Assembly (NCBI GenBank): GCA_030268105.1
Contig: BSDZ01000015.1
Coordinates: 2,073,501 to 2,137,500, forward strand
DNA from: Volvox africanus
Lineage: Eukaryota; Chlorophyta; Chlorophyceae; Chlamydomonadales; Volvocaceae
Direction: 5' to 3'
Length of the DNA stretch: 64,000 nucleotides
Shown here: one piece after another, positions 36,991 through 48,519 of the stretch
How positions within the stretch are numbered: position 1 is the first letter of the stretch
Layout: every line of letters starts with the position of its first letter
Program-made: the position numbers and the translations under genes
The notes under the pieces: generated by a model
Database searches by the model: none
What the model was told of the DNA's origin: nothing
The model's input: the letters and a program-made list of their open reading frames with translations, nothing else

Positions 36991-39987
36991 CAGACAGACA
37001 TTTGAAACAAGACATTCACAAACGCACGCTCTCCCACACAAGCCCGTGATTCCCCTGCCCTGCCCGCAGAGATCCGCATGCCGAGATCCACTTGATGGTA
37101 AGTTGGTAACCAGCCACCCGCCCGTGTAAAAAGCCAGGACCGTGACGGTGACACAACACGTCCAACACCCCAACCAACTCCTCTTCTAGTACCCCCTCCC
37201 AACTCAAATTCATGTCGTGCCCCTTGTCCGGACATACAAACAAAGAAACGGTTTGGGCGATCCTTCTGTACGACTTGGGTAGCTATTTCTGGCCAGTGTC
37301 AGGCCCAGCCAGGAGTATGCAACACACGCACATCCACACAACTTGCTGAAAAGTGTAGCAAGGTGCAGCTCGGTAAGAAGATGTGTTCTGTACTGCGCAT
37401 CTTGAACAGGAGTGAGAGTGTCATCGAGCTCGGGCACACAGTCCTGCCAGACACTTTGTGCACACAATTAGAAGGAAATCACCAGGCCTGAACCCCTGAG
37501 GTTGCGGGAAGGGAGGTGTCAAAGCTAAACGCGCATCTGGCAGCATAAGTCATCACTGCGACTAAGCTAGAGACAACAAGCAATTCCCATTCGCGACTTG
37601 GCATTCCAGCGACCGCCACTGCATCATCACGAGCCGGTGGATGCGGGACGGTGACACCGCCGCTCCCATAATCGACATCCCGAAAGAGCAGCAGCGGCAG
37701 CGCAAGTAGTAGAGTAGCAGCAGCAGCGACAGCAGCCGGTTACAACTCCCCCGGACTCTCAGCTCGCATCTCGGCAGAACGAATTTCTTGTGAAACAAGA
37801 AATAAGCATGCATATTTACTAGCATCTAGGTGAAAAAGTACGAGGTCCAAAAGGACGAAGCCAAACGCAGCGCTGCACTGTGCATTTTAAATTTTGTCCG
37901 TGGTGCAGTGCAATGGGGCACGCGCCGAGGATTAGAGGCCAAGGAAGGCGAATACACGAGACCTGGTACTGCCGTAGAGGACAGGGAGCCGGGGGATCAT
38001 CAAGCTCTGTCGAGTCATCAATGGCAACATGGGGAGACATGGCCTCCGCGCGTCAGGTGCGGGGGAGTAGCGGGGCCCCTCCTTCCCAGGAGGACGTCCC
38101 CCTCTCATGGCAAGTGCACTGCGCCCCATAGGATTATCGAAATTGGCCTCGCTGGTTTCCTGTGACAAGGACACTAGGTCCGTTGGCTTCCTCTCTCCCC
38201 CGTACCCTGTGTACTCCAATTAGCCGGTCACGGACGCCGCCCTCCTCGGTGGACGTACTACGCATTCTCTGTTGGGCCATGCCCGTCTTGACAGCAAATG
38301 GCGACTCCGACGGCACATGTTGCCATACTATCAGCATCAGCATCAGCTACAGCTACAGCGGAACGCCGCGCCCTGGATGAATTGCCACAATCAGCAGCAC
38401 TGCCACTGGTCCGCCAGTTAACTCGAGACACCTTCACCCTACGAAACAAGCAACACACCACCAGCTAAGGCCGCTCGGGCTTCCTCTCACATGAACTCGC
38501 ATGGCCTGCAAAACGTACGCTGCTGCCAAGAGGCTGCAAGAGGCTGCTGACCGATTTCGTCGACTATCTCCGGACGGTTGCATGTGACGGAGGTAACGGA
38601 GGTGACAGAGGTGACAGGAAAGCGCCCGGAGGATTCAGACGAGGCGGTTGCGCACATGTGGACGCAACTTGGTTGATGAGTGCACGGGAAGGTGGTACTG
38701 GTGTTTTGTGTATCATGACCGAGAGGGTTATGACCGGGGTTCTGAAGAGCATCTGAAAGGAAGGCCCTTCGACCCCGTGGATAGGGCGCGGGGCATCCGA
38801 CGTTGAGGATGCAAATACGTTGGCATTTTACCGGGCCACTGGGCCACCGGACCAAGGGGTGGCACTGTTGCGGGAGGTGGAGGTGGGTGTGAGGGTTGGA
38901 ATGGGGGAGGTGAAGGTGGAGGTGAAGGCGGTAGAGGAAAGGGGAAAACATAAGAAGGGTAGAGGCGATGTTGCTGCAGGTGGTGGTGGTAAGACGAAAC
39001 GGCTCGACGTGAGAGATGAGGCGAGATCAGGAAAGGCCGGAACGACGAAAACTCCGGAGAGACAGGGGATCAGAAAAGGAGGGAAAAGCCAACAGCAGCC
39101 AAAGCCGAGTAGGGGAGAGGAGACGAGAGATTCCTCAGCTCCGAGCCGCCTCCCCCTTCCTCCCTCCCCTTTACACCTTTACACACAGGGTTCGCTGCAC
39201 GTACCGCTGTGGCAGGCAGGCGGGGGCCAGGATGAGGGATAAGCTGCCTGCTGTTGCCATCCACGGTATATTCCCCCCTTAGCCCCTCTGGATACCCAAC
39301 CCTGCACCTTCACATCGTTTACCGCGGGGACCCTCAGCCACCCTAGGAGCCCCCTCAGGTCCATCCGCAGCTGCAAACTCTGTTGTCTGTTGGGGCCTCC
39401 GCCTCCTCCGCCTGAGCCGCCTTCGCCGCCTCCGCTGCTGCTTCCACCTTCCCCTCAGCTTGCTTCCGAAGCCGCTTGCCTGACGTTCAGCAGCACTGGA
39501 TGAACGCGACTAGCTGCATGGGCGAGCCACCGACATCACCTGCATCTGCTTCGGCTACAGTCGCTCGGCAACCGTGTCCTATCGGTGGTCTTCATCATCT
39601 CAGTCAGCAGCTCAAGAAGCTATGGCGCTGCCTTTACCACTGCCGCTGCCCCCGTTGCGACCGCTGCCGCCGCCGACTACCAGGTCCATTCGTGCTCTGC
39701 CCTCTCGATCAAGCTGCGTGGAAAGGGGCTGAGTTCGATGTGGCGGAAGGAACCCGAGCACCCTGAGCCGCATTTCTCACCCAGGTGGAATCCGGAGCTA
39801 CGGAGCCGCTGCTGGCACCTGGTCCATCCAGATTATCCCGCTGCCGCCGCCGCAAGCCGGCTGAAGAGCCCGGTCGACCAGAGGTAGGTTACCTCCTACA
39901 CATTGCAATGCTGGCTAAAGCGCCCCAACCTCCTCCGCTGTTGCAACCGCTGACGCTGGAGGAAATACTGCCCAAGTGTAACTGCGA
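36991..39987 (-). other. Orphan exon-like segments downstream of REC gene
   Basis: On the minus strand several segments read like protein. They are about 39480-39325 (Gly-rich linker then LRMDLRGLLGWLRVPAVND), 37670-37520 (MPSREWELLVVSSLVAVMTY), 37465-37345 (PELDDTLTPVQDAQYRTHLL) and 37225-37060 (NLSWEGVLEEELVGVLDVLC). They could be further exons of the receiver-domain gene or a separate gene. I could not connect them with consistent phases and recognise no family. Confidence 0.3.
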
Positions 39988-42900
39988 CTACAGCTGCGAT
40001 GATTGCGCTGACAATCCCCGCCCTTCCTCTTCGTCTTCCTCTTCAACTTTCGTCGATTTGTCGATAAGCGCCGCCGCCGTCACTGCTGTTGATGCTGTCT
40101 GCACCGCCACCTCCGCCACTGGCCGATTGGCCTCCACGGCCATCGCCGCCGTCGCTGGCGGCGCCGGTAACTTCGTTACAGGCGCCAAGCCTGTGCTTGC
40201 TGCCACTGCCGCAGCCGCGTGCGTGTACACCAGCCGTTCCAACTCATCTACCTTGTGCTTCAGGTCCAGATTCGCCCGGGCCATAACGTTGATTTCGCCT
40301 CTCAGCTGCTCGCCACCGCCGCCCCCGGACGCCAGCTCCGCAACCCTTCGATCGATGGAGGACAGCTTGGCCTCCAGGGCCCGATTCTCCTATATGCGTC
40401 CCACGAGAGGAAAATAAGGGTGTGAAAGGAGTAGTGCTGCGAAGAAGTTATTTGAGTTATCTTTATATTCTTAATAAAGAGATTCCCAGACACTAAGTTC
40501 CAGGTTCTACCCCGCCCGAGAGCGGGTCAAAGACCCAAAGTTGAGGGCAGGTTGCCCCCATGTCGATGGACGGTGTCGACCCCAATTAAAGTGACCTGCG
40601 AGCTGACCAGGAGGGGAGTTGACGCCCTAGTTGATTCGGCAGATTCCGCTGGATGCCGGTGGTGGGTGCTGAACCTGGGAAAACCACTGATTTCGGAGAA
40701 GTCGGCATGGGAGACCGGATGAGGGTGCCCCGAAATACCGGGGAAGGTAGGGACTGCCAGGTTAGTGGCCACGGGTGATGTACCCCCCTATCCCACACAC
40801 TAAATGTTACGTGAAGTACCGAAGCAGCTGACGATGGTGAAGCACAAGGGGCCGTCCACGGGATTGACAAAACATAAGGCCCCGGTCACTGGACCCCAGG
40901 GATCTATACGTTTCTGGATAGGACATATCTTCGATGCAACGCCCCCCGCCCCCAGCTTTACACATGCAGAACCCCCACCAAGCAGGCGGGCGAATACACA
41001 AGCACACACTATCGTAACACTTCTTGCGGATTTGACCTGTTCACTCGATTTTTTAAGCTTTAATTGGCCATGTCCCTTCCTCGCTCCAGATACACATACA
41101 CATTATATATAATGCATACACACACACACACATATATATATATAATAATCAAATTCAATTGAGGGTAAAAGCCAAAGTTTAAGTTCGGGCGCGACTAATG
41201 GTCATACCAACATCTAAATTATCAGGGAGGGGTGATGAGTTAGTGGAACCCTCCTGCTGGTCAATCGATCGTGCAGGAAGTGATTACATAGTGGCTTGGG
41301 AGCTATTGCCCGGGAGCAGACAGAGTTGATCGCGCCGTTGATTGATCCGCTAGATGCTGCTGGTTGACGCTGGTGGTGAGCGCTGATGAACCCAACATAC
41401 AATACATCCCCAAACGCGTCTTTAGAGGTGTCTAACTTTTCTTCTGGGCTGTTTGGGAGAGTCCTATTTTAGTGCCCCTTTCCTTAAGAGTGTCCCTGGG
41501 TGGGAGAGTCAAGCCTTTGCTAGGGAGGCAGTCGAGGTGGGGGAGGTGGGGGTTCCTCGTTGTTGGGTGGTAGGGTTGGCTAAGGCTCAGTTCACAGGTG
41601 TGGTTGGCTACGGCTCTGTTCCTTTTGAGTATCCAGGCTTGAGGCTCGTGAGGTCTGTGTGCCCTTGCTGGCTCGCGCGAGGGGCGGAGTGCACGGCAGG
41701 ATGAACAGACTAAGCCGTGTGTTCCCTCTTGCGCTGTGGTTCGGCCAGGTCAGGGCCCCCGGTGCTTGTCCTTTCAGGGCAACTCGCCCAGCCACAGTGT
41801 AACACCTTTGATACCTACAATACCTACAATACAACACATACGTACATGTTGAAGTCGATTGGGGTTGTATGGACGGACGCGGGCGTCCCTCTTGTAGGAA
41901 AGAGAAGCAGCGGTTCTCTTCCCACAGGTTAGTGGACAGCCAGTGGGGGCGGTGACCCACTCACACCTACCGTGCAACGCTTTACATAAAGCAATACACC
42001 AGGTGCCCCCTCCGTCTCTCACCTTGTCCTTGAGCTCCAGCTTCCGCTCCATCTCCTGCACCTTTTGCCCCAGCCGATGATTCTCCTCGCTTAGCTCCGA
42101 CATCTGGTCCTCGAAGTCCGTCTCTGCAACGCTGTTGAGCCCCGCCTTCTGACCCGGGGCAGTGACTTCCTTGCGAAGCATCTTAGGAAGAAAACATTTT
42201 TGAAAAAAGGCGGGATAAGGGAGAAAGGGAGAGGATGCAATTCAGCTACACTCCCACAACATTTCACAACGCGCTGCGGCAGCGTCCGTCCCTCTTCTTT
42301 TCTACCTTTTCCAAACCGCGTGTAGATATTTTCTAGCCTTACCGACTTAGTCGCCAACTCCGTTTGCCTTCCCTCCCTGTTTTACTTCCATGAGGATCAC
42401 CCGGTCCCGCCTCCTTCCCGGTCCCCAACCAGTCTGCCGGCCTCACCACGTCTCCCAGCAGCGACGCGGGCATGAGCTGCTGCATCATCTGCTTCGCATC
42501 CTCCAGCGCCTTCTCCATTTCTAGCTTAATACAGTGCTGGCAGGGGAGAGGCCGCGAGGATACGCAATGAGGCGGAAAACGTCCTATGCTGTTATAAGGA
42601 GTACTTCCATTCATAATAACGGAAAACCCAACCATCCAGATGTACCTATTTGGAGGTGGAATGTAATGAACCAAAACCAGGAGCGCATTGGAATGCAAGG
42701 CGTGTGCATCCTAAGAGAGCTCCATACCTTACCTATTGGGGCCACGAGGGGGGTTCCACAGCGCAGCTTTGCCTTTGCCATTTGGCGCGTGCACGGGTCG
42801 CGGATACGGGGCTTAAGAGTCCCCCTTTCCTTCCTCACCTGCCGTTGAACGTGCCTTTCCACCCGCGCCACCAGCTCGTCTATGTTGAGGGGCTTCGACA

Positions 42901-44702
42901 TGAAGTCCGCTGCGCCCGCTTGCAGCGCCTGGACCACCGTCAGAGGCCCCCCTTTGGAGCCCAACACGATGACCGCTACTGTGGGATTTAGACCCTGTAG
43001 CTGTCGAATGAGCTGCGGGTATGAAGAAGAAGCGCGTGTGCGTGTATGGGAGGGGGCGAGGTGAGGGCGAGGTGCGGGAAAGGATGATTTCGGGTGGGAA
43101 CTAAGAATGTGAAACGCTACGAAGTGCGACGGAAGCGAATGGCAAGGTGTTAACGGCACGAGACTGAAAAGGTAGCAGTGCAACTGGGGGTTAGGGCTAC
43201 TGGCACCTGTGACATGACATAACATGGGATGTGGAGAAATGGATGAACAAGAGACACTGAGAAGGCTAATTGCGTGTACAGAATGAATGGGTGTGGAAGG
43301 GCTGGCTGGTAGGATAGGAGTGCGGATTACGAATCAGAACGAGCCAGTGGATCAAAGAAAACACCGGATTTCAAATTCAAAATCTATATCCGACGTTAAT
43401 AACGATGTACAGGATTGGTGGATTGGATATACAACGATGCTGCGGATTGGTGGTGGTAAGGAAGGGTGGAAACAGGGACACGGGAAGGTGACTGGAGGAG
43501 CAGGCGACTAGACAAGAGAGACCTGGTACTGATGCTGTGTGCGTCAGATTTACTAAACTCCGGGAGGAAGGGCTCGAGGATGATGCAACAGGTTGATGGA
43601 AAATAATAATTGAATTTCTAACGAACCATTTCTCAAGAAGTAGCGTGCCTGGAACACGCACGATGTTCATTGTCAAACCTGCTTGCCCGGATGGGGGCGG
43701 GAAGAGGGGGAGGAGTTTGCTGTGCGCACATACACAATCTCAACCAATCTCAAATGAAAGGGAGGGTTGGGTTTGTACACTGAAGGGCTGGTTGGGTTGG
43801 GGAAGAAGGTGGTCACCGAAGAATTTAAGGCGGGGTTAATGTGCGAGCCTTACGAATCAGTCTGTTCGGGTATTATGACAGGAGCACGTAAGCGCAGAGA
43901 GTGTATTCCCAGAGAGGACAGTAGGACAGTGGCGCTACTCGCCTGCCGGGTGTCCACAAGCTCGTTGTCCGAGTCGATGACCACAATGTCAGGGTACACC
44001 TGTCCGAGGAGTTTCCACAACAGGGATGGCTTTGTCGGGAGGGCTTCCATGCGGTGCGGTGCGGTGCGGTGCGGTGCATGTTATCGGGTCAAGTCAGTTC
44101 AGTGGAGCAGCGGAAATACGTAACGTTGCTAGGTGTGGAGGCTATCGTGGCACACAGCCCATGATGCCATACCCCGCAGCTGAACGACGACCCACCTCCT
44201 TCTCGGAAAATAGCTTCACCGCCTCCGGAATATTATCCGTTGTGTTGTCGTCATATCCCTGGCGTAATGGCATGGGATGCTGTAAGAAAACGCGAACGGC
44301 GACCGCGCACGCACCGATAAGGTGTGTACTCACCTCGGCCGATAACATCTGCACGATGGCCTCCTTGTCTCTGCTAAGTTCGTCCGCCACAAGCAACACA
44401 AGGACCGTTCCATACTTCTCCCAATGCGTGCTCTTCTTCACGACCGCAAAAATAGAGGGTGATGAGTCCGAATCGAGAGGGGAGGACGCACCGTCACGTC
44501 CTGCATGTACTCCAGCTTTTTTCAGCTGCTGAAAGCTACCTCGACGCTTCACTGGTAACGCCTGTCGCTGTGGTGTTGTACTCTGGTTTAGCTGTAACGT
44601 GCCTGGCTTGCCCAGCAATCCACTGGGCGTGCGCCCTGGCAGGCGCCTGCTCCCAGAGGATGGCACCTTATCGGGAACTGCACCGTCAGCACCGTTCTCC
44701 AT
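39988..44702 (-). CDS. Response-regulator receiver domain, coiled-coil protein
   Basis: Seven exons in phase: 44702-44334, 44258-44196, 43999-43943, 43012-42839, 42536-42447, 42181-42023, 40389-39988; 437 residues if the last exon runs to its stop. Residues 1-95 are a Ser/Pro-rich leader. A receiver domain follows at about 98-221. It has strand 1 TVLVLLVADE (acidic residues 107-108), the phospho-acceptor strand PDIVVIDSD (Asp153), VIVLGS, and AADFMSKPLN with the conserved Lys203-Pro. An amphipathic segment MEKALEDAKQMMQQLMPASLL comes next, then a coiled coil (FEDQMSELSEENHRLGQKVQ; NVMARANLDLKHKVDELERL) and an Ala/Glu-rich end. Intron 3 needs a GC donor to keep phase. No kinase, DNA-binding or cyclase domain is visible, so the output is unknown. 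The 3' end may extend into later exons. Confidence 0.72.
40650..40800 (-). mobile_element. Dispersed repeat B, copy 2
   Basis: Reverse complement of the repeat at about 10850-11005, with high identity over about 130 bp and small indels. It lies in the long intron 6 of the receiver-domain gene, next to a run of AT-rich microsatellites and repeat A copy 2. Confidence 0.6.
41430..41808 (+). mobile_element. Dispersed repeat A, copy 2
   Basis: The longest intragenic copy. It shares the 5' part with copy 3 (TTGGCTAAGGCT, CTCTGTTCCTTT, GAGTGCACGGCAGGA) and the 3' core with copies 1 and 3. It ends at CAGTGTAACACC followed by a tail of ATACCTACAATACCTAC. It lies within intron 6 of the receiver-domain gene. 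Confidence 0.65.
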
Positions 44703-46590
44703 GTAGACCGCTGCAAGAAGGCTGGCTCAAGTCATCTCGCTGCGCATGCAAATAGTCGCCATGAAACCAGTACCGCTTGTGCAATATACTTCTGGAATAA
44801 TATCACTGAGCAATCCAGCCTATAATCAGACGGTGGGGCGCACCCATAAGGTGTCGAGGACACCATCAGAGGTCGCACATGAAGTCAATGCCCAGACAGT
44901 AACTTTCATTGCTTCTAAATAAGTTATTCACCTGTCTCTAATAGTCTGGCATGTCTGGGCGAAGGCAGACGTATAATCAGTTCTGCTTTAGGACACCCCC
45001 GCCAAGGATGCAGAACTCCAGTAAGTTACTCCTATACAAGGAGTATTATAGTTCCTAGAGTGGACTCCGATGGTGAAAGAACACCGGTAGATCGAGAAAA
45101 ACACGGCGAATGCACGCTACGGAAAGTTTCACTGTAACCCAACTTAACAAGCATTAACAAAGCGTGTACGTGCAAATTTGGGTGATGCATGACGCTTGGC
45201 GTTTGGTCACCGTTACGGAAATGTACTTCCATCGTACGGTAACAGTTTTTCCGATCTTCTCCTAACCATTTGTGCTGTAATCAAGATATCCATGATTTGC
45301 CTCAAAGCAGTCAAAGTTAACTGTGATAGGAAATATGCAGTGGAATGCATGTCACTGCTGTTGCCTACCATCCGTATCCTCTACCTGCCTTTTACCCTTG
45401 GCTCCAGGAACTGGTAAAAGTACAGAGGCGGAAGGGGAAGTGCAAGAATGTAAATCAATTTGAGCTCTGGGTGCCGCGTCAAAATGTGAAGGGCCAAGAG
45501 GTCGTCAAGCGGAGCGACCAAAAATGTCATACAGAGTCGTACTTCATTCAGAAGCGAAAAGGCATTTGCAAGCTGAAATTTAGAGTAAGGTGTTATATAA
45601 ATCCAAGACTACTGCAGTATAGGAGGACATTCATAAGTGACTGAGATAGAAACTTCGCCATACTGATGCACGCGGGTGCACGTTGCTTGCCGCCGGCTCG
45701 TGTCCGTCCACTAAACGCGTATTGCCAGACGTTTGTGTAGTATGTTTGCGTATAGGGCACAGGTTGCAAAATGGCGGTGCCACTCACGTGAGGGGGAGTG
45801 GGAGAAGGGAAGGGAGGGGTGGGCGACTGTTAGGCTGAACCTTTTTCTGTTAGTCCCTTCATCGTACAGTAATCCGAACGTCTCGGCAGGGCAAAGGGTA
45901 TCAATGTCGGAATGGTGACATAGATCGCTCTATGTCATAATCCTTCCAGACAAGTAATGCTTACGGTAAATCTGATCACAAAATACCCCGCATATTGGAT
46001 GCAGTCATGGGCGACTTAGAGAGATGCGAAAGGGCGCTCAGAAAATTAAAATGAATATCGGTACAACTGAATTTAAAGTTTCCTTATAACACTGCAACAA
46101 CTGGCTCAAGCTATGGCTTACAGCTCTTAAATCGGCACATGCAATCCAAGCAAGAAGATCTCTTCAAATCCAGGCACACATCAGCATGTTTATGCAATTA
46201 CTTCACGCATGAGTATGTCATTTGATCATCCTAAGTTATTTCATCATGCATCATCATTGTGCAGTGCTTTGCTATTCTGTGACATGGGCATATGATTCAA
46301 CATGAATTAGGCCCAACTTGAAACCTGCCTGGCAGAAGCAGAATATAATCCGGAAGCTTATTACATACAGCAACCATTTAATAAACGAGTATCTTTATGT
46401 AAACTGTATGATGTGCCTAATGTCTGTGTCCCCTTTCCCCGCCCTCTACATACCTACCTACATTCATCCACCGCCTCATTATCACACTACACAGCTGTGC
46501 ACTACACACAGACACCTACACACATATATACATGTCACACATATACATACATGTGCGCTGATATCAACTGAATGCGGTTAGAGGCAGCTT
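44703..46590. other. AT-rich intergenic region
   Basis: Upstream of the receiver-domain gene start. Only short ORFs lacking family features. (CA/TA)n-rich sequence occurs at about 46490-46555. No regulatory element can be named. Confidence 0.45.
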
Positions 46591-46805
46591 GGTAAGTGGG
46601 GACCCACAGACACAAAGAAGATAGCCAGCAACAGGAACAGCGGGTGCACCCCCTGCCTGACCGCAAAACAGTGATGACTATGATCATTAGGCAGTTGGGC
46701 TGGAGACTGTCTAGAGGCTCATCCATAGTGCCAATCTATGGACTAACAGTCAGCCAAGTAACACAGCTGCAGGGCGGGCCAGCCCAAGAACAATGACTGC
46801 AGCTG

Positions 46806-47380
46806 ATGGCAGCCTTTGTGCAAGAGGCCATGAGCATACCCGGAGTGGCAGCCAAGCTCAACCTAGAGACTGAAGTTGACCACATTCATGCAAACCCCAT
46901 CCGCCTCTGGTCTGATGTACACTTGGAGAGCGAAAAAAAGAGACACTGTGGGGCCTTGCAGTGGATGGAGTACCCCTACCAGGCAACTTGTACCTGTCCC
47001 AGATGCCCACACAGCCCTGTGGATGCGGGACCTTTGCAGGCACACCTAGCCATCTCTGCCCAGAACTCAGTGTGGTCAATGCCCCGTGCGTGCTTGCGGA
47101 GCACAATGTTCGCGAGATTTCTGAAGGAACCAGGATACAAAGCTCTTGTACGGGAATCCTGTATTCACACATGACGACCTTTAGGTTGAGTGAACACGCA
47201 CAGAAACGTAGCCAGCAGAAGGATAGATATTTTGACCTTGAGCTTATAAGGAGTGTTATTTCAGATCCCAGCAGCCTAGTAATAGTGGACGGTGAAGACC
47301 TTCACAATCTGAACAAGGTTACATTCAACAACATGCCACAATCTCTCGTGCCTGTTTCGCACCTGGCCCCTGTTCAATGA
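46806..47380 (+). pseudogene. Inverted partial copy of the DUF2283-gene 5' part
   Basis: Two overlapping plus-strand frames: 46806-47174 (AAFVQEAMSIPGVAAKLN) and 46961-47380 (VNAPCVLAEHNVREISEGTR, DRYFDLELIRSVISD). The region about 47057-47320 is repeated as its reverse complement at about 48250-48517, with roughly 90 per cent identity by eye. In this copy the shared frame is open (SEHAQKRS), whereas the other copy has TAG at the Gln position (48371-48369). Past 47330 the similarity ends and no DUF2283 domain follows, so this looks like a truncated duplicate or an independent gene fragment facing the DUF2283 gene. Confidence 0.45.
47057..47320 (+). repeat. Inverted repeat, left arm
   Basis: Arm of about 260 bp pairing with 48250-48517. 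Shared stretches include AACCAGGATACAAAGCTCT, CGGGAATCCTGTATTCAC and TTTTGACCTTGAGCTTATAA. The spacer of about 0.93 kb contains the DUF2283 exons. Confidence 0.9.
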
Positions 47381-47395
47381 TTTTGTATGGCGGCT

Positions 47396-48290
47396 CTAAC
47401 GCCACCATATGGCCTGCGGAGCATTCTCAAAGGTTGGCTGAGCAATGGCTTTTGTGGCTTCATACACAACCACACCTTGCCACGAGCCGTGAACATCCGT
47501 CAGCACGGAGATGCGTGGGTCATCCGTCGCTAGCAGTTTGGTGTCCATGTCGTCAAGGCCGGGTGTTGACGTCGTCAAGTACACAACCAGCTGATCCCCC
47601 CGCGCATCGTACAATCGTGTCAGCGTCCACGACGGCTTGTCATCCACCATCTCGGAAGTGTCCCAGAAATGACAGTGCAGCCGCTTGGATGCACCTTGGA
47701 TATCAAACGACACGATCTTCTTGTCCACGGTGTAATCCACAAGGAGGCCTGGCGCCACGCTGTCAGACTCAAAAATCAGGCCCGGAAAGGTCTTCATGAA
47801 GTAGATGGTCACAGCGTCGCCGTCCTCGAAAATTCTGGCCTCGAAGTGACAGAACGGCCTGCATAGCATAACATACTTCATATGAGATGCCGGCACAGTT
47901 GCCTAGGTGTGGTCAGCACTTACAAGTTGTCCTCTGTTTTGACAGGATTAGGTGTAAGCCGCACTAAAATGGCGGGAAACTCAGCGCCTTTGGCCTGATG
48001 CTGAAGCCGGAGGTTGGGGTCTGCAGGCGTGCGTCAGCATGAATTAATCAAACACTTGTCAAATACACATTCATGTATACAGATTGTCTGCGGATCGCGA
48101 CGCATCTTGGGCGCTTGTTAACATCTCAGTACTTCCTAAAATGGTTGTGAAGTAGGCAGAGTGGAGTGGAATCCAACCCCACGCAAATGCGGATGAGACC
48201 CTCTTTGAGCAGAAAGCTTTCAATCTCAGCAGAATGATGGCGCTGGAAGATAACCTCGTTCGGATTGTGAAGGTCTTCGCCGTCCGCTAA
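47396..48290 (-). CDS. DUF2283-like protein, two domain repeats
   Basis: Two exons are phase-consistent: 48020-47924 and 47858-47396 (GT-AG, joining LTPNPVKTEDN to LPFCHFEARIF). A further 5' exon at about 48290-48190 (GEDLHNPNEVIFQRHHSAEIESF) is likely but I could not fix its splice. The protein contains the DUF2283 pattern twice. The first is DGDAVTIYFMK with GLLVDYTVDKKIVSFDI and GASKRL. The second, weaker, is LTRLYDARGDQLVVYL with VLTDVHGSWQGVVVYEATKA. DUF2283 is mainly a short prokaryotic domain of unknown function, so tandem copies in an intron-containing algal gene are unusual. The 5' flank is part of an inverted duplication. Confidence 0.55.
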
Positions 48291-48517
48291 CACTTGATTG
48301 CTGGAATCTGAAATAACACTCCTTATAAGCTCAAGGTCAAAATACCTATCCTTCTGCCGGCTACGTTTCTATGCATGTTCACTCAAACTAAAGGTCGTCA
48401 TGCGTGAATACAGGATTCCCGTACGAGAGCTTTGTATCCTGGTTCCTTCAGAAATCTCGCGAAGATTGTGCTCCGCATGCACGCTCGGGGCATTGACCGC
48501 GCCGAGTTCTGGTGTAC
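48250..48517 (-). repeat. Inverted repeat, right arm
   Basis: Reverse complement of 47057-47320 with scattered substitutions. It includes the likely 5' exon of the DUF2283-like gene. An in-frame TAG (48371-48369) interrupts the frame that is open in the left arm. Confidence 0.9.
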
Positions 48518-48519
48518 GG

